From assembly GCA_963972195.1 (NCBI GenBank), contig CAXATH010000001.1:124001-188000 (forward strand): 64,000 nucleotides of DNA. The letters are read 5' to 3'. The notes below the pieces were generated by a model. The model was not told where the DNA came from, did not search any database, and was given only the letters and a program-made list of their open reading frames with translations. Below are positions 1 through 8,979 of the stretch, in pieces; the stretch's first letter is position 1; every line of letters begins with the position of its first letter. The translations under genes were made by a program, and so were the position numbers. This DNA is from Litorimonas sp963972195 (GTDB lineage Bacteria > Pseudomonadota > Alphaproteobacteria > Caulobacterales > Maricaulaceae).

Positions 1-1335
1 GCGTGGCAGTGCGTTTCGCGCGGCGTCCCCATCATTCTTCATGAAATGCGTCCAAAGCGCATGACAGAAGCCCATCAAGGCGGTGGTTTTGCAGAGCTTG
101 TCTGCTCAAATTCCTTCCGCTCGGATGATAAACACGGCAATGCGGTCGGCGTCTTGCATGAGGAAATGCGGCTTTCAAACAGCCTGATTATGGGCATGGG
201 TGATATGACCAAGCTTCCGGCGGGCGGCGCGCTTGCTGTCGACCGGGACAAGTTTTCCGAAGCTGTGACCACCATTTTGCAACAACACCCATTGGTCACT
301 GTGGAATACGGCGAAGTGAAGGGCCTGCCCCCCAAAGAATGGGGCAATACGATTATTGCAACAGGTCCCCTCACCGCCCCTGCACTGGCGCAGGACATTC
401 TGAAAACGACGGGCGAAGACAGCCTCGCCTTTTTCGATGCCATTGCACCGATTGTTTATAAGGACAGTATTGATTTTGACATTGCGTGGATGCAGTCGCG
501 CTATGACAAAAAGGGTCCCGGCGGGGACGGGGCGGACTATATCAACTGTCCTCTTGATAAAGAACAGTATGAGGCCTTTATTGAAGCACTCATAAATTCC
601 GACCAGACCGAATTTAAAGACTTTGAAAAAGACACGCCCTATTTCGAGAGCTGCCTACCGATTGAAGTCATGGCCTCGCGCGGCGCGGAAACCTTACGCT
701 GGGGGCCGATGAAACCCGTCGGCCTGACAAATCCGCATAATCCGACGGTAAAAGCCCATGCTATCGTGCAGCTGCGTCAGGATAATGCTCTTGGCACGCT
801 TTATAATATGGTCGGCTTTCAGACAAAGATGAAATACGGCGCGCAGGCCGAGATATTTAAAACTATTCCCGGCTTACAAAAAGCTGTCTTTGCGCGGCTA
901 GGCGGCATTCACAGAAACACCTTCATAAACTCGCCTAAGCTCTTGAATTCACAGCTCCAACTAAAGGGCCGAGAAGACATTCGCTTCGCCGGACAGATTA
1001 TGGGCGTGGAAGGCTATATCGAAAGTGCCTCCTTTGGATTGATTGCGGGACGCCTCGCCGCAGCGCAGGCCCTGGGACAGTCAATGGATATGCCCCCGCG
1101 TACAACCGCGCTCGGCGCTCTGATGGAACATGTCACAGGCGGGTTTATGGACGGGCCGAAATCCAAGTTTCAGCCAATGAATGTCAATTTCGGACTGTTT
1201 CCACCGATGGAAGAAGAGATTGTTTATAAGTCGCCGGACGGAAAGCGGTTGCGCGGTAAAGATAAGACGCGTTTTCGTAAGGGGCTTTTGGCTAAGCGAG
1301 CGCTTAACGACATTCTACCTTGGGCGAAGGCTTAG
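1..1335 (+). CDS. trmFO: TrmFO, folate/FAD-dependent tRNA (uracil-54-C5)-methyltransferase, 5' partial
   Basis: TrmFO makes ribothymidine at U54 of the tRNA T-loop with methylene-tetrahydrofolate as carbon donor and FADH2 as reductant; it is cytosolic. The reading frame is open from the first base of the window and encodes the family sequence upstream of the first ATG (ending RGVPIILHEMRPKRMTEAHQ). The gene therefore starts left of the window, and the FAD-binding GxGxxG end is missing. The family motif FAELVCSNSFRSD, with the first catalytic-region cysteine, follows at once. The second conserved cysteine lies in ESCLPIEVMASRG, followed by RWGPMKPVGL. Near the C-terminus are GQIMGVEGYIES and AAAQALG, typical of the GidA-like FAD fold. 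The stop is four bases from that of the convergent GDYXXLXY gene, with no terminator visible between them. Confidence 0.95.
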   Translation, partial: AWQCVSRGVPIILHEMRPKRMTEAHQGGGFAELVCSNSFRSDDKHGNAVGVLHEEMRLSNSLIMGMGDMTKLPAGGALAVDRDKFSEAVTTILQQHPLVTVEYGEVKGLPPKEWGNTIIATGPLTAPALAQDILKTTGEDSLAFFDAIAPIVYKDSIDFDIAWMQSRYDKKGPGGDGADYINCPLDKEQYEAFIEALINSDQTEFKDFEKDTPYFESCLPIEVMASRGAETLRWGPMKPVGLTNPHNPTVKAHAIVQLRQDNALGTLYNMVGFQTKMKYGAQAEIFKTIPGLQKAVFARLGGIHRNTFINSPKLLNSQLQLKGREDIRFAGQIMGVEGYIESASFGLIAGRLAAAQALGQSMDMPPRTTALGALMEHVTGGFMDGPKSKFQPMNVNFGLFPPMEEEIVYKSPDGKRLRGKDKTRFRKGLLAKRALNDILPWAKA

Positions 1336-1339
1336 AAGA

Positions 1340-1843
1340 CTAATCTGAATTAGGGCGAAGGGTTCTGAACTCTTCATCCGCCAGATTGACTAATATGGCT
1401 TTTCCTGCCGGAGAGACTTTGAACACACCGTACCTGGCATTTTCATAGGTCTCTGCTGTGCCATTTTCGAAATAAAAACGCGGTGCGCCGAAGGTCAGAC
1501 TTCTGTTTGTGCGGGTGTAATTGAACCTTACTTGATTTGAAGCAATTTTCGCTTTTGAATCAAGATGTGAGAAGCTGCCGACGTTATTTTCATTCAGCGT
1601 CATGACGAAGGCCCCTTTCGGAGGCAGGTCGTCAATGTCCATTCCTTCCGGCACGCGCTCCTCGGCATATCGGAGGCGCATGTAGTCGCCGAGCATAAGC
1701 GCTCGCGGGTCAACGGGTTGCAAATCAAGATAAACGGTTCGTCCCTCTTCCCGAACTTTTTTCAAATCCGAGATTTGACTTCCAAACACCCAAGCGATGA
1801 ACGCCGTAGTGAGAAGGATAACAATGGAGCGGAATATATTCAT
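1340..1843 (-). CDS. GDYXXLXY-type membrane-anchored protein
   Basis: A 167-residue protein with one N-terminal membrane segment (about residues 6-22) and a predicted extracytoplasmic remainder. The name-giving motif GDYMRLRY is at residues 52-59. The family has no known biochemical role. It is normally found next to, or fused with, DUF2157 membrane proteins, and that is the arrangement here: its ATG overlaps the TGA of the upstream DUF2157 gene (ATGA), so the two are translationally coupled and probably work as one membrane unit. Function unknown. Confidence 0.85.
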   Translation of the reverse strand: MNIFRSIVILLTTAFIAWVFGSQISDLKKVREEGRTVYLDLQPVDPRALMLGDYMRLRYAEERVPEGMDIDDLPPKGAFVMTLNENNVGSFSHLDSKAKIASNQVRFNYTRTNRSLTFGAPRFYFENGTAETYENARYGVFKVSPAGKAILVNLADEEFRTLRPNSD

Positions 1844-3933
1844 GCCAAAGCCTCCCGCGACTTATGCCGGTTGGTCATATACCAAATCCCCAGAAAAACG
1901 ACGCCGACCGCCATTAAAATATAGGACTTCGCCCCAAGCGAGATCGAGAGTTCATAATAGAACATGTAGAGGTAGTAGATCTCCAGTAAAATGCCGAGAA
2001 TGGCCAGGGTTCTATGCCCGAGAATATATCCGGTCAAAATCAAGAGGAGCGCGCTCGCCCCACCGAAGGGAAACAGCCCCATGACGACCAGGAGGGGTAT
2101 TAAAACTAAAAGCGGAGGCCTCCACTCCTTGAAGGCTGGATTTGTGACATTCAGATATACAATAGCCGCAGCCGCGATCAGGACACCTGCGAATGAGTAA
2201 GTATAACGTGCCCATTCTACACCACCCGTCGTAGCGCCCATGCCAAATACTGCGCCTAATCCAAAAGATAGCGAGGCAAGAACGGGATAAATCAGAAGCG
2301 CCGAAGCCGCCGCGGTTAATAAGCGTTTCTTCAGGACCCGAGTGAGGAAAAGCATGGCGAGCCCTGTGGCTAAAGCAACGAGCAATATATCAAAATATGC
2401 CAGTTTGAGGTAGAAACCGAGATAGGCATAGAGCGTACCCATGGCGATCAAAGCCGACAGAAACCTTATAATCGTGTCTTTGATTAAAGTGATATGCAGC
2501 GCGGATATTACCAATATCGCGCAGACCGGTATCTCCCAGTATAACGCTGACCTTTGTTCAAGGGCTAAACATATCCCCGCTACAATCATCGCTGCTCCGA
2601 CCATAAGGAATGTATTTAATAAGTGACGAAGATATCCCTGATTGGATTTACTTCTTAGGACAAGCGCGCCGATATATAGAGGCAGACCCGCAATCAGTAA
2701 TGCGGCGCCAAAACTATCAAAGTCCAAAAAGGACGAAAAGATAAGTCCAAAAAAAGCTATGCCAAATCCAGCGGTGATCAAGCCCGCGAAAGCCAAAAAG
2801 GTTTCGACATACCAAGGATTTTCTTTTGCTTCGATATCCGTTTGAAGAGTGGCTAATTCATTTTCGGGAATCGACAACGCCTCTGAAGCTCGGGCAAGTG
2901 ATATTTCTATTGGGGTCTCATCCTCTTCAATAGGAGCCTCCGGAGACTGTTGAGTGAGACGCATATAATGTTTGAACAAGGCGCCCAGTAGAATGGTTAT
3001 TCCGATAAATATAAAGAAAACCACCAGGATTATGCCTGAATGCCAGCCTGAGTCTTGAAAGGGCTTGAGAACAATTTGAACGGCCATGATCGTTAGGGCG
3101 AAGGTTGCAATTGACAAACCGGCAAGAGTGGGTCGAATTTTGTACAAGTAAAGCCCAAAGCCGGCCAAACCGAGGAAAGCCGTTAAGCTCAACCCGTAGG
3201 ACAAGACCTTCAACTCCGCATTTCGCCAAGGCCAGAATGTTGACGTAAAGGCCGAGACAAGCAAAACGGCGGACAGGGAAATCAGAAAAAGTCGAAACCA
3301 GGAAGCTCTCGCCCAGTGGTAATGTGTCCTGATGTACTGGTCTAGAATCATCACCGAAGCAGCCCCAAGGAGCGCAGAAATAAGAATGAGCATATCTGCG
3401 GCCAGAGGATGACCTGCGATATAAAATCCGGTCTCGGCATAAGCAAACATCGCCACGAGTGCGATAACGATCCAAACCGCCCAATGCGCCAAATTACGCG
3501 AAACCGCTGCAAAAGGCAGCGTCATTAATGCCCAGAGGACAAAAGGGGTGTGGAGTAAGGCCGGCGTTTGATAGACTTGGCCGAAGACGGCAAACATCAC
3601 GCCGACCAGAACAGTCGCGGCAATGCCGAAACTCTTCCCGGCAAGGCTATCAAGGCCAAGAAGAATCCAGAGGAAGACGCTCAGGCCGATTCCGCCGCCG
3701 ACAAGGCCAAATTTCAAACTGTCTGATAAGCCGAACCAGTTATGCGCAAAGAAAAAGATGAGTCCGGCGAGTATATGTCCAATGGCCAAAGCAAATAGGG
3801 CGCGGAGTGCCCATCTATCCCACCAATTGCCGTCTCGAAAAACTTCCAAAGCAGAGAGGTAATTTTCTGACGACAATTTACCCTGGTGGACCAGTGTTCG
3901 CAAAATGCTCGCATCCACTCTTTCTGGCGTCAT
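1840..3933 (-). CDS. DUF2157-type polytopic membrane protein
   Basis: A 697-residue protein. About 110 residues at the N-terminus are soluble and look DUF2157-like, with a helical start (residues 1-35) before the first membrane helix. Roughly twenty hydrophobic segments follow, interrupted near residues 325-370 by a charged cytoplasmic loop rich in Glu and Asp. The length and the C-terminal half suggest the DUF2157 plus DUF4401-like composite seen in many proteobacteria. The start is supported by GGAG nine bases upstream of the ATG. It is the first gene of a two-gene unit with the GDYXXLXY gene. No transport or enzymatic motif was recognised; function unknown. Confidence 0.8.
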   Translation of the reverse strand: MTPERVDASILRTLVHQGKLSSENYLSALEVFRDGNWWDRWALRALFALAIGHILAGLIFFFAHNWFGLSDSLKFGLVGGGIGLSVFLWILLGLDSLAGKSFGIAATVLVGVMFAVFGQVYQTPALLHTPFVLWALMTLPFAAVSRNLAHWAVWIVIALVAMFAYAETGFYIAGHPLAADMLILISALLGAASVMILDQYIRTHYHWARASWFRLFLISLSAVLLVSAFTSTFWPWRNAELKVLSYGLSLTAFLGLAGFGLYLYKIRPTLAGLSIATFALTIMAVQIVLKPFQDSGWHSGIILVVFFIFIGITILLGALFKHYMRLTQQSPEAPIEEDETPIEISLARASEALSIPENELATLQTDIEAKENPWYVETFLAFAGLITAGFGIAFFGLIFSSFLDFDSFGAALLIAGLPLYIGALVLRSKSNQGYLRHLLNTFLMVGAAMIVAGICLALEQRSALYWEIPVCAILVISALHITLIKDTIIRFLSALIAMGTLYAYLGFYLKLAYFDILLVALATGLAMLFLTRVLKKRLLTAAASALLIYPVLASLSFGLGAVFGMGATTGGVEWARYTYSFAGVLIAAAAIVYLNVTNPAFKEWRPPLLVLIPLLVVMGLFPFGGASALLLILTGYILGHRTLAILGILLEIYYLYMFYYELSISLGAKSYILMAVGVVFLGIWYMTNRHKSREALA

Positions 3934-3958
3934 TTAATTTTCTCCGCTCCAGTTTATA

Positions 3959-4720
3959 TCAAACTCTGCCCCGCAAAACGGAGATTAGCAAGCGGGTCTG
4001 CTTGGCAAATGGGGTGAAAGTAACCGCTTCGGTTTTCGGATCAAATCCTTTGCGCTCCATCTTCTTGAGGTAAGGCCCGATGAGTGAGGTATAGGCTACC
4101 GCCGGGAAAGCTTCTGTTTCCAAACTATGTATCGAGTTTTTAGCAGATCTGTATTTCTCGGCGGCGGCCTTGCAGACCGCCTCAAAAGAAAGCGCGCTTA
4201 ACATGCTCTTATGGTAATAAGGATATGCCCGCGCCAGCCCCGTCAGCCCCCAAGCTGTTCCGGCGTCCGCGACGCTTTCCTCCGGGTCGATTCCAAACAG
4301 CTTCACCGCGATTTTCATTAATACTCCCGAGGTGTTGGCACAATATTCCTGAGCCTCTGAGAGAGTCTCAAACGGCCGCGGATCAATATCTCTTTCGCGG
4401 CCGTCAATAAGTTGGTCGAGCCAGAACCGAGGAACATCATAATCCAATAAGAGTCGGCGGAGCGGCGTTGTGATTTCGTGTTTGCGAACGTCTTCGGTTT
4501 CGTAAATCTCGGCAATCGCCTCTCGCCACCATTGATATCGAATTTGCCCAATCATCGGTTCACTCACCAGTTCAGGCACTTTCGCTAGTTCAAGGTGGAA
4601 CGCGTAAAGCAACATTAAACGCTGCCTTGCTTCAGCCTCAGCGAAATAGGCAGCTCTCACCCGGTCGGGGTCGGCTTTCTTCGTCCGTATTTGAACCTCT
4701 TCATGCAACTGAAATGTCAT
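3959..4720 (-). CDS. Squalene/phytoene-synthase-fold protein (NDUFAF6-like)
   Basis: A 253-residue all-helical protein of the squalene/phytoene synthase superfamily. The usual first aspartate-rich DxxxD motif is replaced by a stretch around AFHLELAKVPELVSEP, and the second is also not evident. That favours the non-catalytic branch resembling the mitochondrial complex I assembly factor NDUFAF6 over a working isoprenoid synthase. In many alphaproteobacteria this gene follows secDF; here the NiSOD operon sits between it and secF, on the other strand. The start is the ATG at 4720; a TTG one codon upstream is less likely. Superfamily assignment is firm, the exact role is not. Confidence 0.75.
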   Translation of the reverse strand: MTFQLHEEVQIRTKKADPDRVRAAYFAEAEARQRLMLLYAFHLELAKVPELVSEPMIGQIRYQWWREAIAEIYETEDVRKHEITTPLRRLLLDYDVPRFWLDQLIDGRERDIDPRPFETLSEAQEYCANTSGVLMKIAVKLFGIDPEESVADAGTAWGLTGLARAYPYYHKSMLSALSFEAVCKAAAEKYRSAKNSIHSLETEAFPAVAYTSLIGPYLKKMERKGFDPKTEAVTFTPFAKQTRLLISVLRGRV

Positions 4721-4841
4721 CAAAAATTATTCCAACGATTTGCGTTCTCGCGCGTAGAATTAATCGTACCCTTGTAGTCAAAATCCATAAGCTCTACACA
4801 AGAGGGTATAGTAATTTCAACACGGAAGAGAGAGCCTTTCT

Positions 4842-5048
4842 ATGATAAAATCAGCTAAATTCGCAGCGGCCACAGCCGCTATTACAGGACTTGCCTCGCC
4901 GGCATTTGCCCATGGAGGACATGTGCACATGACCGGATTCGAGCAAGTCGTTCATTTTCTATCCAGCCCGGTTCACGGTGTTCTAACGGCCGTCGTCATC
5001 GCTGGCCTAGGCTATGTCGCCTTTAAAGCCCTTCGAAATCGCGCATAA
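4842..5048 (+). CDS. Small His-rich membrane protein, first gene of the NiSOD operon
   Basis: A 68-residue protein with an N-terminal hydrophobic segment that looks like a signal peptide ending ASPAFA. Next comes a histidine-rich stretch beginning HGGHVHM, with further His at residues 38 and 45, then a second hydrophobic helix and a basic tail ending KALRNRA. It ends ten bases before sodN, so the two are almost certainly co-transcribed. A purine-rich GGAAGAGAGAG precedes the ATG. The layout recalls a shortened HupE/UreJ-type nickel membrane protein. A role in nickel uptake or delivery to SodN is inference from the histidines and position only. Confidence 0.7.
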   Translation: MIKSAKFAAATAAITGLASPAFAHGGHVHMTGFEQVVHFLSSPVHGVLTAVVIAGLGYVAFKALRNRA

Positions 5049-5058
5049 GGAGATATTC

Positions 5059-5550
5059 ATGTTACATAATTTAATTTCAAAATTTGACGATAAAGTCGAA
5101 GGCGCGTCTGCTCACTGCGATATACCTTGCGGCATTTACGATGCGCGCATCGTGACCTATTACGCGGTTTCTACGCTACGCCAGATGGATATTCTTCTGG
5201 GACTTAAAGACAAAGGTCTTTCAGATACAGCGTTTGCGATGCAGGCGGCTCGGAATACGGCCAAAAAAGAAGAGATGGCGGAGAACACCAAGCATCAGAC
5301 CCGCATCATTTGGGGTGATTTCATGAAAGGTGACAAGCTCGAGAAGCATCCAAATGCTCACGAGCTGGCGCATAACATCATGCTCGCTGCCTCTGCTTGT
5401 AAGCAAGATTTGCACCGCGAGGACGGCGTAAAATTGGTCGACGCCTGCAACGAATTTGCGGAAGTCTTCTGGGACATGAAGGGCATCAAGACCAAAAAGG
5501 TTGTTTGCCCCTATGAGCCTAAAGTCGAGGTTGTCGAACCAGACCTCTAG
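5059..5550 (+). CDS. sodN: Nickel superoxide dismutase
   Basis: NiSOD disproportionates superoxide to oxygen and hydrogen peroxide at a nickel ion held by the N-terminal 'nickel hook'. The 163-residue precursor carries the hook HCDIPCGIY at residues 19-27: His19 would be the new N-terminal ligand, with Cys20 and Cys24 as thiolates. It is preceded by an 18-residue leader that must be removed. The rest is the conserved four-helix subunit (KHQTRIIWGDF; a Tyr-rich helix after the hook). The start at 5059 has a strong AAGGAGA six bases upstream; in-frame codons further upstream have no such site. sodX, the likely leader protease, follows nine bases later. Confidence 0.96.
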   Translation: MLHNLISKFDDKVEGASAHCDIPCGIYDARIVTYYAVSTLRQMDILLGLKDKGLSDTAFAMQAARNTAKKEEMAENTKHQTRIIWGDFMKGDKLEKHPNAHELAHNIMLAASACKQDLHREDGVKLVDACNEFAEVFWDMKGIKTKKVVCPYEPKVEVVEPDL

Positions 5551-5559
5551 ACCGCATTC

Positions 5560-5862
5560 ATGTTTCGCCTGATCCGTGTGGAGGGGGATAGCATGTCCCC
5601 TGCTCTAGAAAATGGCGATTACATTCTTATTAAAAAAGCCCGGTTGCAGGTTAAACTGCGGCCGGGCCTTATTTATGTTGTTAATCACGACCGTTTAGGT
5701 CGGATCATAAAACGATTGAAAAGCGTAGATGAAGACGGCCTTTGGTTTTCCGGAGACAACCCGGCGTCTACCTCGACCCAATCTTTGGGCCCGGCCCGCC
5801 CGAGCGATCTTAACGGGCGCGCATTTCTGAGAATTTCTCCTCAGGGCATTCGTATAATTTAG
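5560..5862 (+). CDS. sodX: Nickel-type superoxide dismutase maturation protease (S26-like)
   Basis: A 100-residue serine peptidase of the signal-peptidase (S26/LexA) fold. The nucleophile lies in EGDSMSPAL (Ser11) and the general-base lysine in GRIIKRL (Lys51); both are in the family positions. There is no membrane anchor, as expected for the cytosolic enzyme thought to remove the SodN leader and expose the nickel-binding histidine. It lies directly after sodN. Its stop codon overlaps that of the convergent secF gene, so no terminator lies between the two transcription units. Confidence 0.93.
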   Translation: MFRLIRVEGDSMSPALENGDYILIKKARLQVKLRPGLIYVVNHDRLGRIIKRLKSVDEDGLWFSGDNPASTSTQSLGPARPSDLNGRAFLRISPQGIRII

Positions 5863-6836
5863 GCCTCTTCCGGCTCGGGATTACCCGTATTAACCCCGCG
5901 CTTGAGGTTCAAAACAAGTAAGAGGGGCGACGCCACGAAGATGGACGAATAAGTCCCGACGAAAACGCCCCAAATCATAGCGAATGAGAACCCTCGGAGG
6001 CCTGCGCCGCCGAGGAAATAGAGCGCTGACAAGGCCAGAAGCGTTGTCAAAGATGTGAGAATGGTCCGGCTCAGCGTATCATTTATCGAAAGATTGAGGA
6101 GTTCCGGCAATGGCATTTTCTTGTATTTGCGCAGATTTTCCCGGATTCGGTCATAGACGATCACCGTGTCATTGAGCGAGTAGCCCACTATCGTCAGGAT
6201 GGCGGCGATAATTGAAAGGTTAAACTCGATCTGAGTCAGGCTGAAGACCCCAATGGTAAGAATAACGTCATGGAAAAGCGCCATAACGGCGCCAAGGCCG
6301 AACTGCCATTCAAAGCGAAACCAGATATAGGCCAGCACCATAAAAAGCGCGAGTCCGACGGCCAGAGCGCCTTTTGTTCGTAATTCACCCGACACTTTGG
6401 ACCCGACGACCCCTTGGTTATAAACGCTGAATTCGCCCACACTTTCCGTTAGCCCGGCTTTTACCTCGTTGAGTGCGTCTTGCTGCGCCGTCGCTCCAGT
6501 GGCTTCTGTTTCAGGCTGAAGAGGGATACCGACACGCACAAATTCATAATCGACGCCTTCCGTGGAAGGTGGCGCAATATTTTGTACTGTCGCCCCGGTA
6601 TAGCCAAGTTCGACCATTGTATCGCGGATACCATCCGGGTCGGGCGCCTCGCCGAAGTCCAGCTCAATGACAGTACCACCCGTAAAATCGATACCGTAGT
6701 TCAGACCACGTGTCGCAAACAAGAAAATGGAAGCGATAATCGCCAATACTGACAACGCTCCTGCAATTGTACGCAGGCTGATGAATGGGATTTTTGGCTC
6801 CACAGGCAGGAACCGAACGAGAGAAATATCCTTCAT
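5859..6836 (-). CDS. secF: Protein translocase subunit SecF
   Basis: SecF is the second half of the SecDF pump, which uses the proton-motive force to help pull proteins across the inner membrane after SecYEG/SecA. The 325-residue protein has the family layout: an N-terminal membrane helix (about residues 24-42), the motif GLNYGIDFTGGT opening the periplasmic domain, then five C-terminal helices. The fourth and fifth carry the conserved GYSLNDTVIVYDRIREN stretch, whose Asp/Arg residues belong to the proton path. It starts 12 bases after the secD stop, with GAAGGG upstream. Confidence 0.97.
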   Translation of the reverse strand: MKDISLVRFLPVEPKIPFISLRTIAGALSVLAIIASIFLFATRGLNYGIDFTGGTVIELDFGEAPDPDGIRDTMVELGYTGATVQNIAPPSTEGVDYEFVRVGIPLQPETEATGATAQQDALNEVKAGLTESVGEFSVYNQGVVGSKVSGELRTKGALAVGLALFMVLAYIWFRFEWQFGLGAVMALFHDVILTIGVFSLTQIEFNLSIIAAILTIVGYSLNDTVIVYDRIRENLRKYKKMPLPELLNLSINDTLSRTILTSLTTLLALSALYFLGGAGLRGFSFAMIWGVFVGTYSSIFVASPLLLVLNLKRGVNTGNPEPEEA

Positions 6837-6848
6837 GGGTCTGCCCTT

Positions 6849-8462
6849 CTAAATCGGCAAAGCTTTGGGACGTGAGCGGCGCAACCAAGTGGCCGTTAGC
6901 AAACGTGCAAAAATAACAGCGGTGAAGACGCTCATGACGATACCAATCGCGAGTGTCACAGCAAATCCGCGTATGGGACCGGACCCAATAAAGTACAGCG
7001 TCACGGCGGCGATAAGAGTTGTGATATTGGCGTCCAAAATAGGCGCCAGAGATCTGCGATATCCGGTTTCAATTGCATTCACGGGCGGACGCCCCACATG
7101 GACCTCTTCGCGAATTCGTTCGAAAATCAGCACGTTGGCATCCACCGCCATACCGATCGTCAGAATGATACCGGCAATACCCGGAAGGGTCAGGGTTGCA
7201 CCGAAAAGCGAGAGCGCAGCCGCAATCAGAATGATGTTCACCGTCAAAGCCAGATTCGCAATGGTGCCAAAACGTGCCCCATATGAGAGCCACATAAAGG
7301 CCGCCACACCGATAAGGCCCAAGATAGACGCAATTTTACCGGCTTGAATCGAATCGTTACCGAGCTCGGCACTGACCGTCCGTTCTTCCACAATAATCAG
7401 CTTGGCTGGCAATGCGCCGGCATTCAAAAGAAGTGAAAGCTCACGCGCGCTCTCAATTGTAAAGCTTCCTTCAATAAAGCCTGACCCGCCAGGAATAGCG
7501 CCATTAATACGGGGCGCCGTAATAATTTCGCCGTCCAGAACCACAGCAAATCGCTGACCGACATTTTGAGCGGTAAGATCACCGAACAAACGCGCGCATT
7601 TTATATTAAAGTTGAAGTTCACAATGGGATAGTTCCCCTGTGGGTGAAGCCCTTCTGAAGAGGATTTCAGGCACTCGCCGGTTATTCGCGTGCGTTTCTC
7701 AACGATCAGACCGCTAAATCCGTCCTGCATCGGGTAATAGGCGGCTCCAGGGGGCACGCGACCTGACTCAACCGCCTGTTGAATCATTCGTTCGCTGTCA
7801 GACTCTTTACGAACCATATTAAAGGACAAATTCGCCGTTTTATTGATACGCTCCTTGATCTCGTCTATATCTTTAGCCCCTGGGATTTGCAGAAGAATTC
7901 GGTCATCCCCTTCTCTGGCCAATGTCATCTCTGTGGTCCCTGTCGGATCAATCCGGCGGCGCAAAACATTGATAGATTGAGCAATCGTTCGCGTTTGAAT
8001 GGCTTCGATGTTGGCGTCAGTGATTTCAACGCGAAAGCCCTTATCGCCGACCTGTTCGACGGAGGTGGTACGGTCCTGATTAAGAGCTGTCTGGTCAATT
8101 ACTTCGGATTGAGAACGTAAGACCTCTAGGGCTGCCGGCATGTCTGCGGCGTCGCGTAAGCGACCGACGACTGCATTGTCTTCGACCCGAATAAACTCGG
8201 CCCGGATGCGCTCATCGGAAAAGCCAATACGAATGTTTTCCCGTTCGTTATCAAGGGCTTGTTCCAAAACGCTCGTCAAATCGACTTCAAGGAGCATATG
8301 CGCGCCGCCCTGTAGGTCGAGACCAAGGTTTATTGTGCGCTGCATTGGAGCAGGAAGGTTCTCCCGGACATCCGAGGGAAGCGCGTTTGGCAAGGCGAAT
8401 AAGAGGCCCAGCACGACAGCGCCTATTATCATTATGATTTTCCAGCGGGAGAAAAACAGCAT
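6849..8462 (-). CDS. secD: Protein translocase subunit SecD
   Basis: SecD is the larger subunit of the SecDF translocation motor. The 537-residue protein has one N-terminal helix (residues 10-27), the motif LGLDLQGGAHMLLEVD at about 47-62, a large periplasmic head (P1), and five C-terminal helices with GIAGIILTIGMAVDANVLIF and the paired ERIREE. The length is usual for alphaproteobacteria. It lies in the order yajC-secD-secF, the standard export operon, and 51 bases separate it from yajC. Confidence 0.97.
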   Translation of the reverse strand: MLFFSRWKIIMIIGAVVLGLLFALPNALPSDVRENLPAPMQRTINLGLDLQGGAHMLLEVDLTSVLEQALDNERENIRIGFSDERIRAEFIRVEDNAVVGRLRDAADMPAALEVLRSQSEVIDQTALNQDRTTSVEQVGDKGFRVEITDANIEAIQTRTIAQSINVLRRRIDPTGTTEMTLAREGDDRILLQIPGAKDIDEIKERINKTANLSFNMVRKESDSERMIQQAVESGRVPPGAAYYPMQDGFSGLIVEKRTRITGECLKSSSEGLHPQGNYPIVNFNFNIKCARLFGDLTAQNVGQRFAVVLDGEIITAPRINGAIPGGSGFIEGSFTIESARELSLLLNAGALPAKLIIVEERTVSAELGNDSIQAGKIASILGLIGVAAFMWLSYGARFGTIANLALTVNIILIAAALSLFGATLTLPGIAGIILTIGMAVDANVLIFERIREEVHVGRPPVNAIETGYRRSLAPILDANITTLIAAVTLYFIGSGPIRGFAVTLAIGIVMSVFTAVIFARLLTATWLRRSRPKALPI

Positions 8463-8513
8463 TTATCAGGCCCTAAAAAAGACGCCGCGACATTGCGCGG
8501 CGAGATCTAAGCA

Positions 8514-8840
8514 TTACTTCTTGTCGTTTGCGGCGACTGTCCGGTTTCTGACATCGGCAATCATCGTTCTGACCACTTTGATGTCATTTTCACCGAAGGT
8601 CACGGTCAGCTCATCTTCATCAACACGTTTCACTTTACCGATGAGACCGCCATTGGTGACAACCGTATCACCTCGGACGATCTCGGATAAAAGCTGCTTG
8701 TGCGCTTTCACCCGTTGGTTCTGCGGGCGAATAATCAGGAAGTAAAAAATCAAACCGATTAGGATAAACGGCAAAATGGACCCAACGGCTCCACCTAAGG
8801 CCCCACCCGATGGTGCGGATTGCATAATCAATGCGAACAT
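8514..8840 (-). CDS. yajC: SecDF accessory subunit YajC
   Basis: A 108-residue single-span protein. The membrane helix lies at about residues 21-39 (ILPFILIGLIFYFLIIRPQ), followed by the diagnostic RPQNQRVKAHKQLL and a small cytoplasmic beta domain (GDTVVTNGGLIGKVKRV). YajC associates with SecDF in the inner membrane; it is not essential in model species. It is first in the yajC-secD-secF operon. The 139 bases upstream, toward the LysM gene, probably hold its promoter, but no clear box was found. Confidence 0.96.
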   Translation of the reverse strand: MFALIMQSAPSGGALGGAVGSILPFILIGLIFYFLIIRPQNQRVKAHKQLLSEIVRGDTVVTNGGLIGKVKRVDEDELTVTFGENDIKVVRTMIADVRNRTVAANDKK

Positions 8841-8979
8841 ATTGAGTCCCCAAATTAAAATTGAACGCTCAAAAAAGCGTCGTTCATCTGCGCCTATATA
8901 GGGATATCAATATTGATTGCAACGCAGGGCGACGGCAAAACTGTGTTGCCCGTCGGTTATTCACAGATTGACGATGGAT

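Noticed and set aside
2927..3484. 185-codon minus-strand frame within the DUF2157 gene
   Set aside because: Same strand but different frame from a continuous membrane protein; translation is Arg/Cys-rich and non-membranous.
4772..4812. Possible -35/-10 pair (TTGTAG with TACACA, or TATAGT) before the NiSOD operon
   Set aside because: Neither pair is a good match with proper spacing in an AT-rich leader; left unannotated.
6865..7347. 160-codon plus-strand open frame inside secD
   Set aside because: It is antisense to the firmly recognised SecD C-terminal region and its basic, Arg/Ala-rich translation has no motif or ribosome site.
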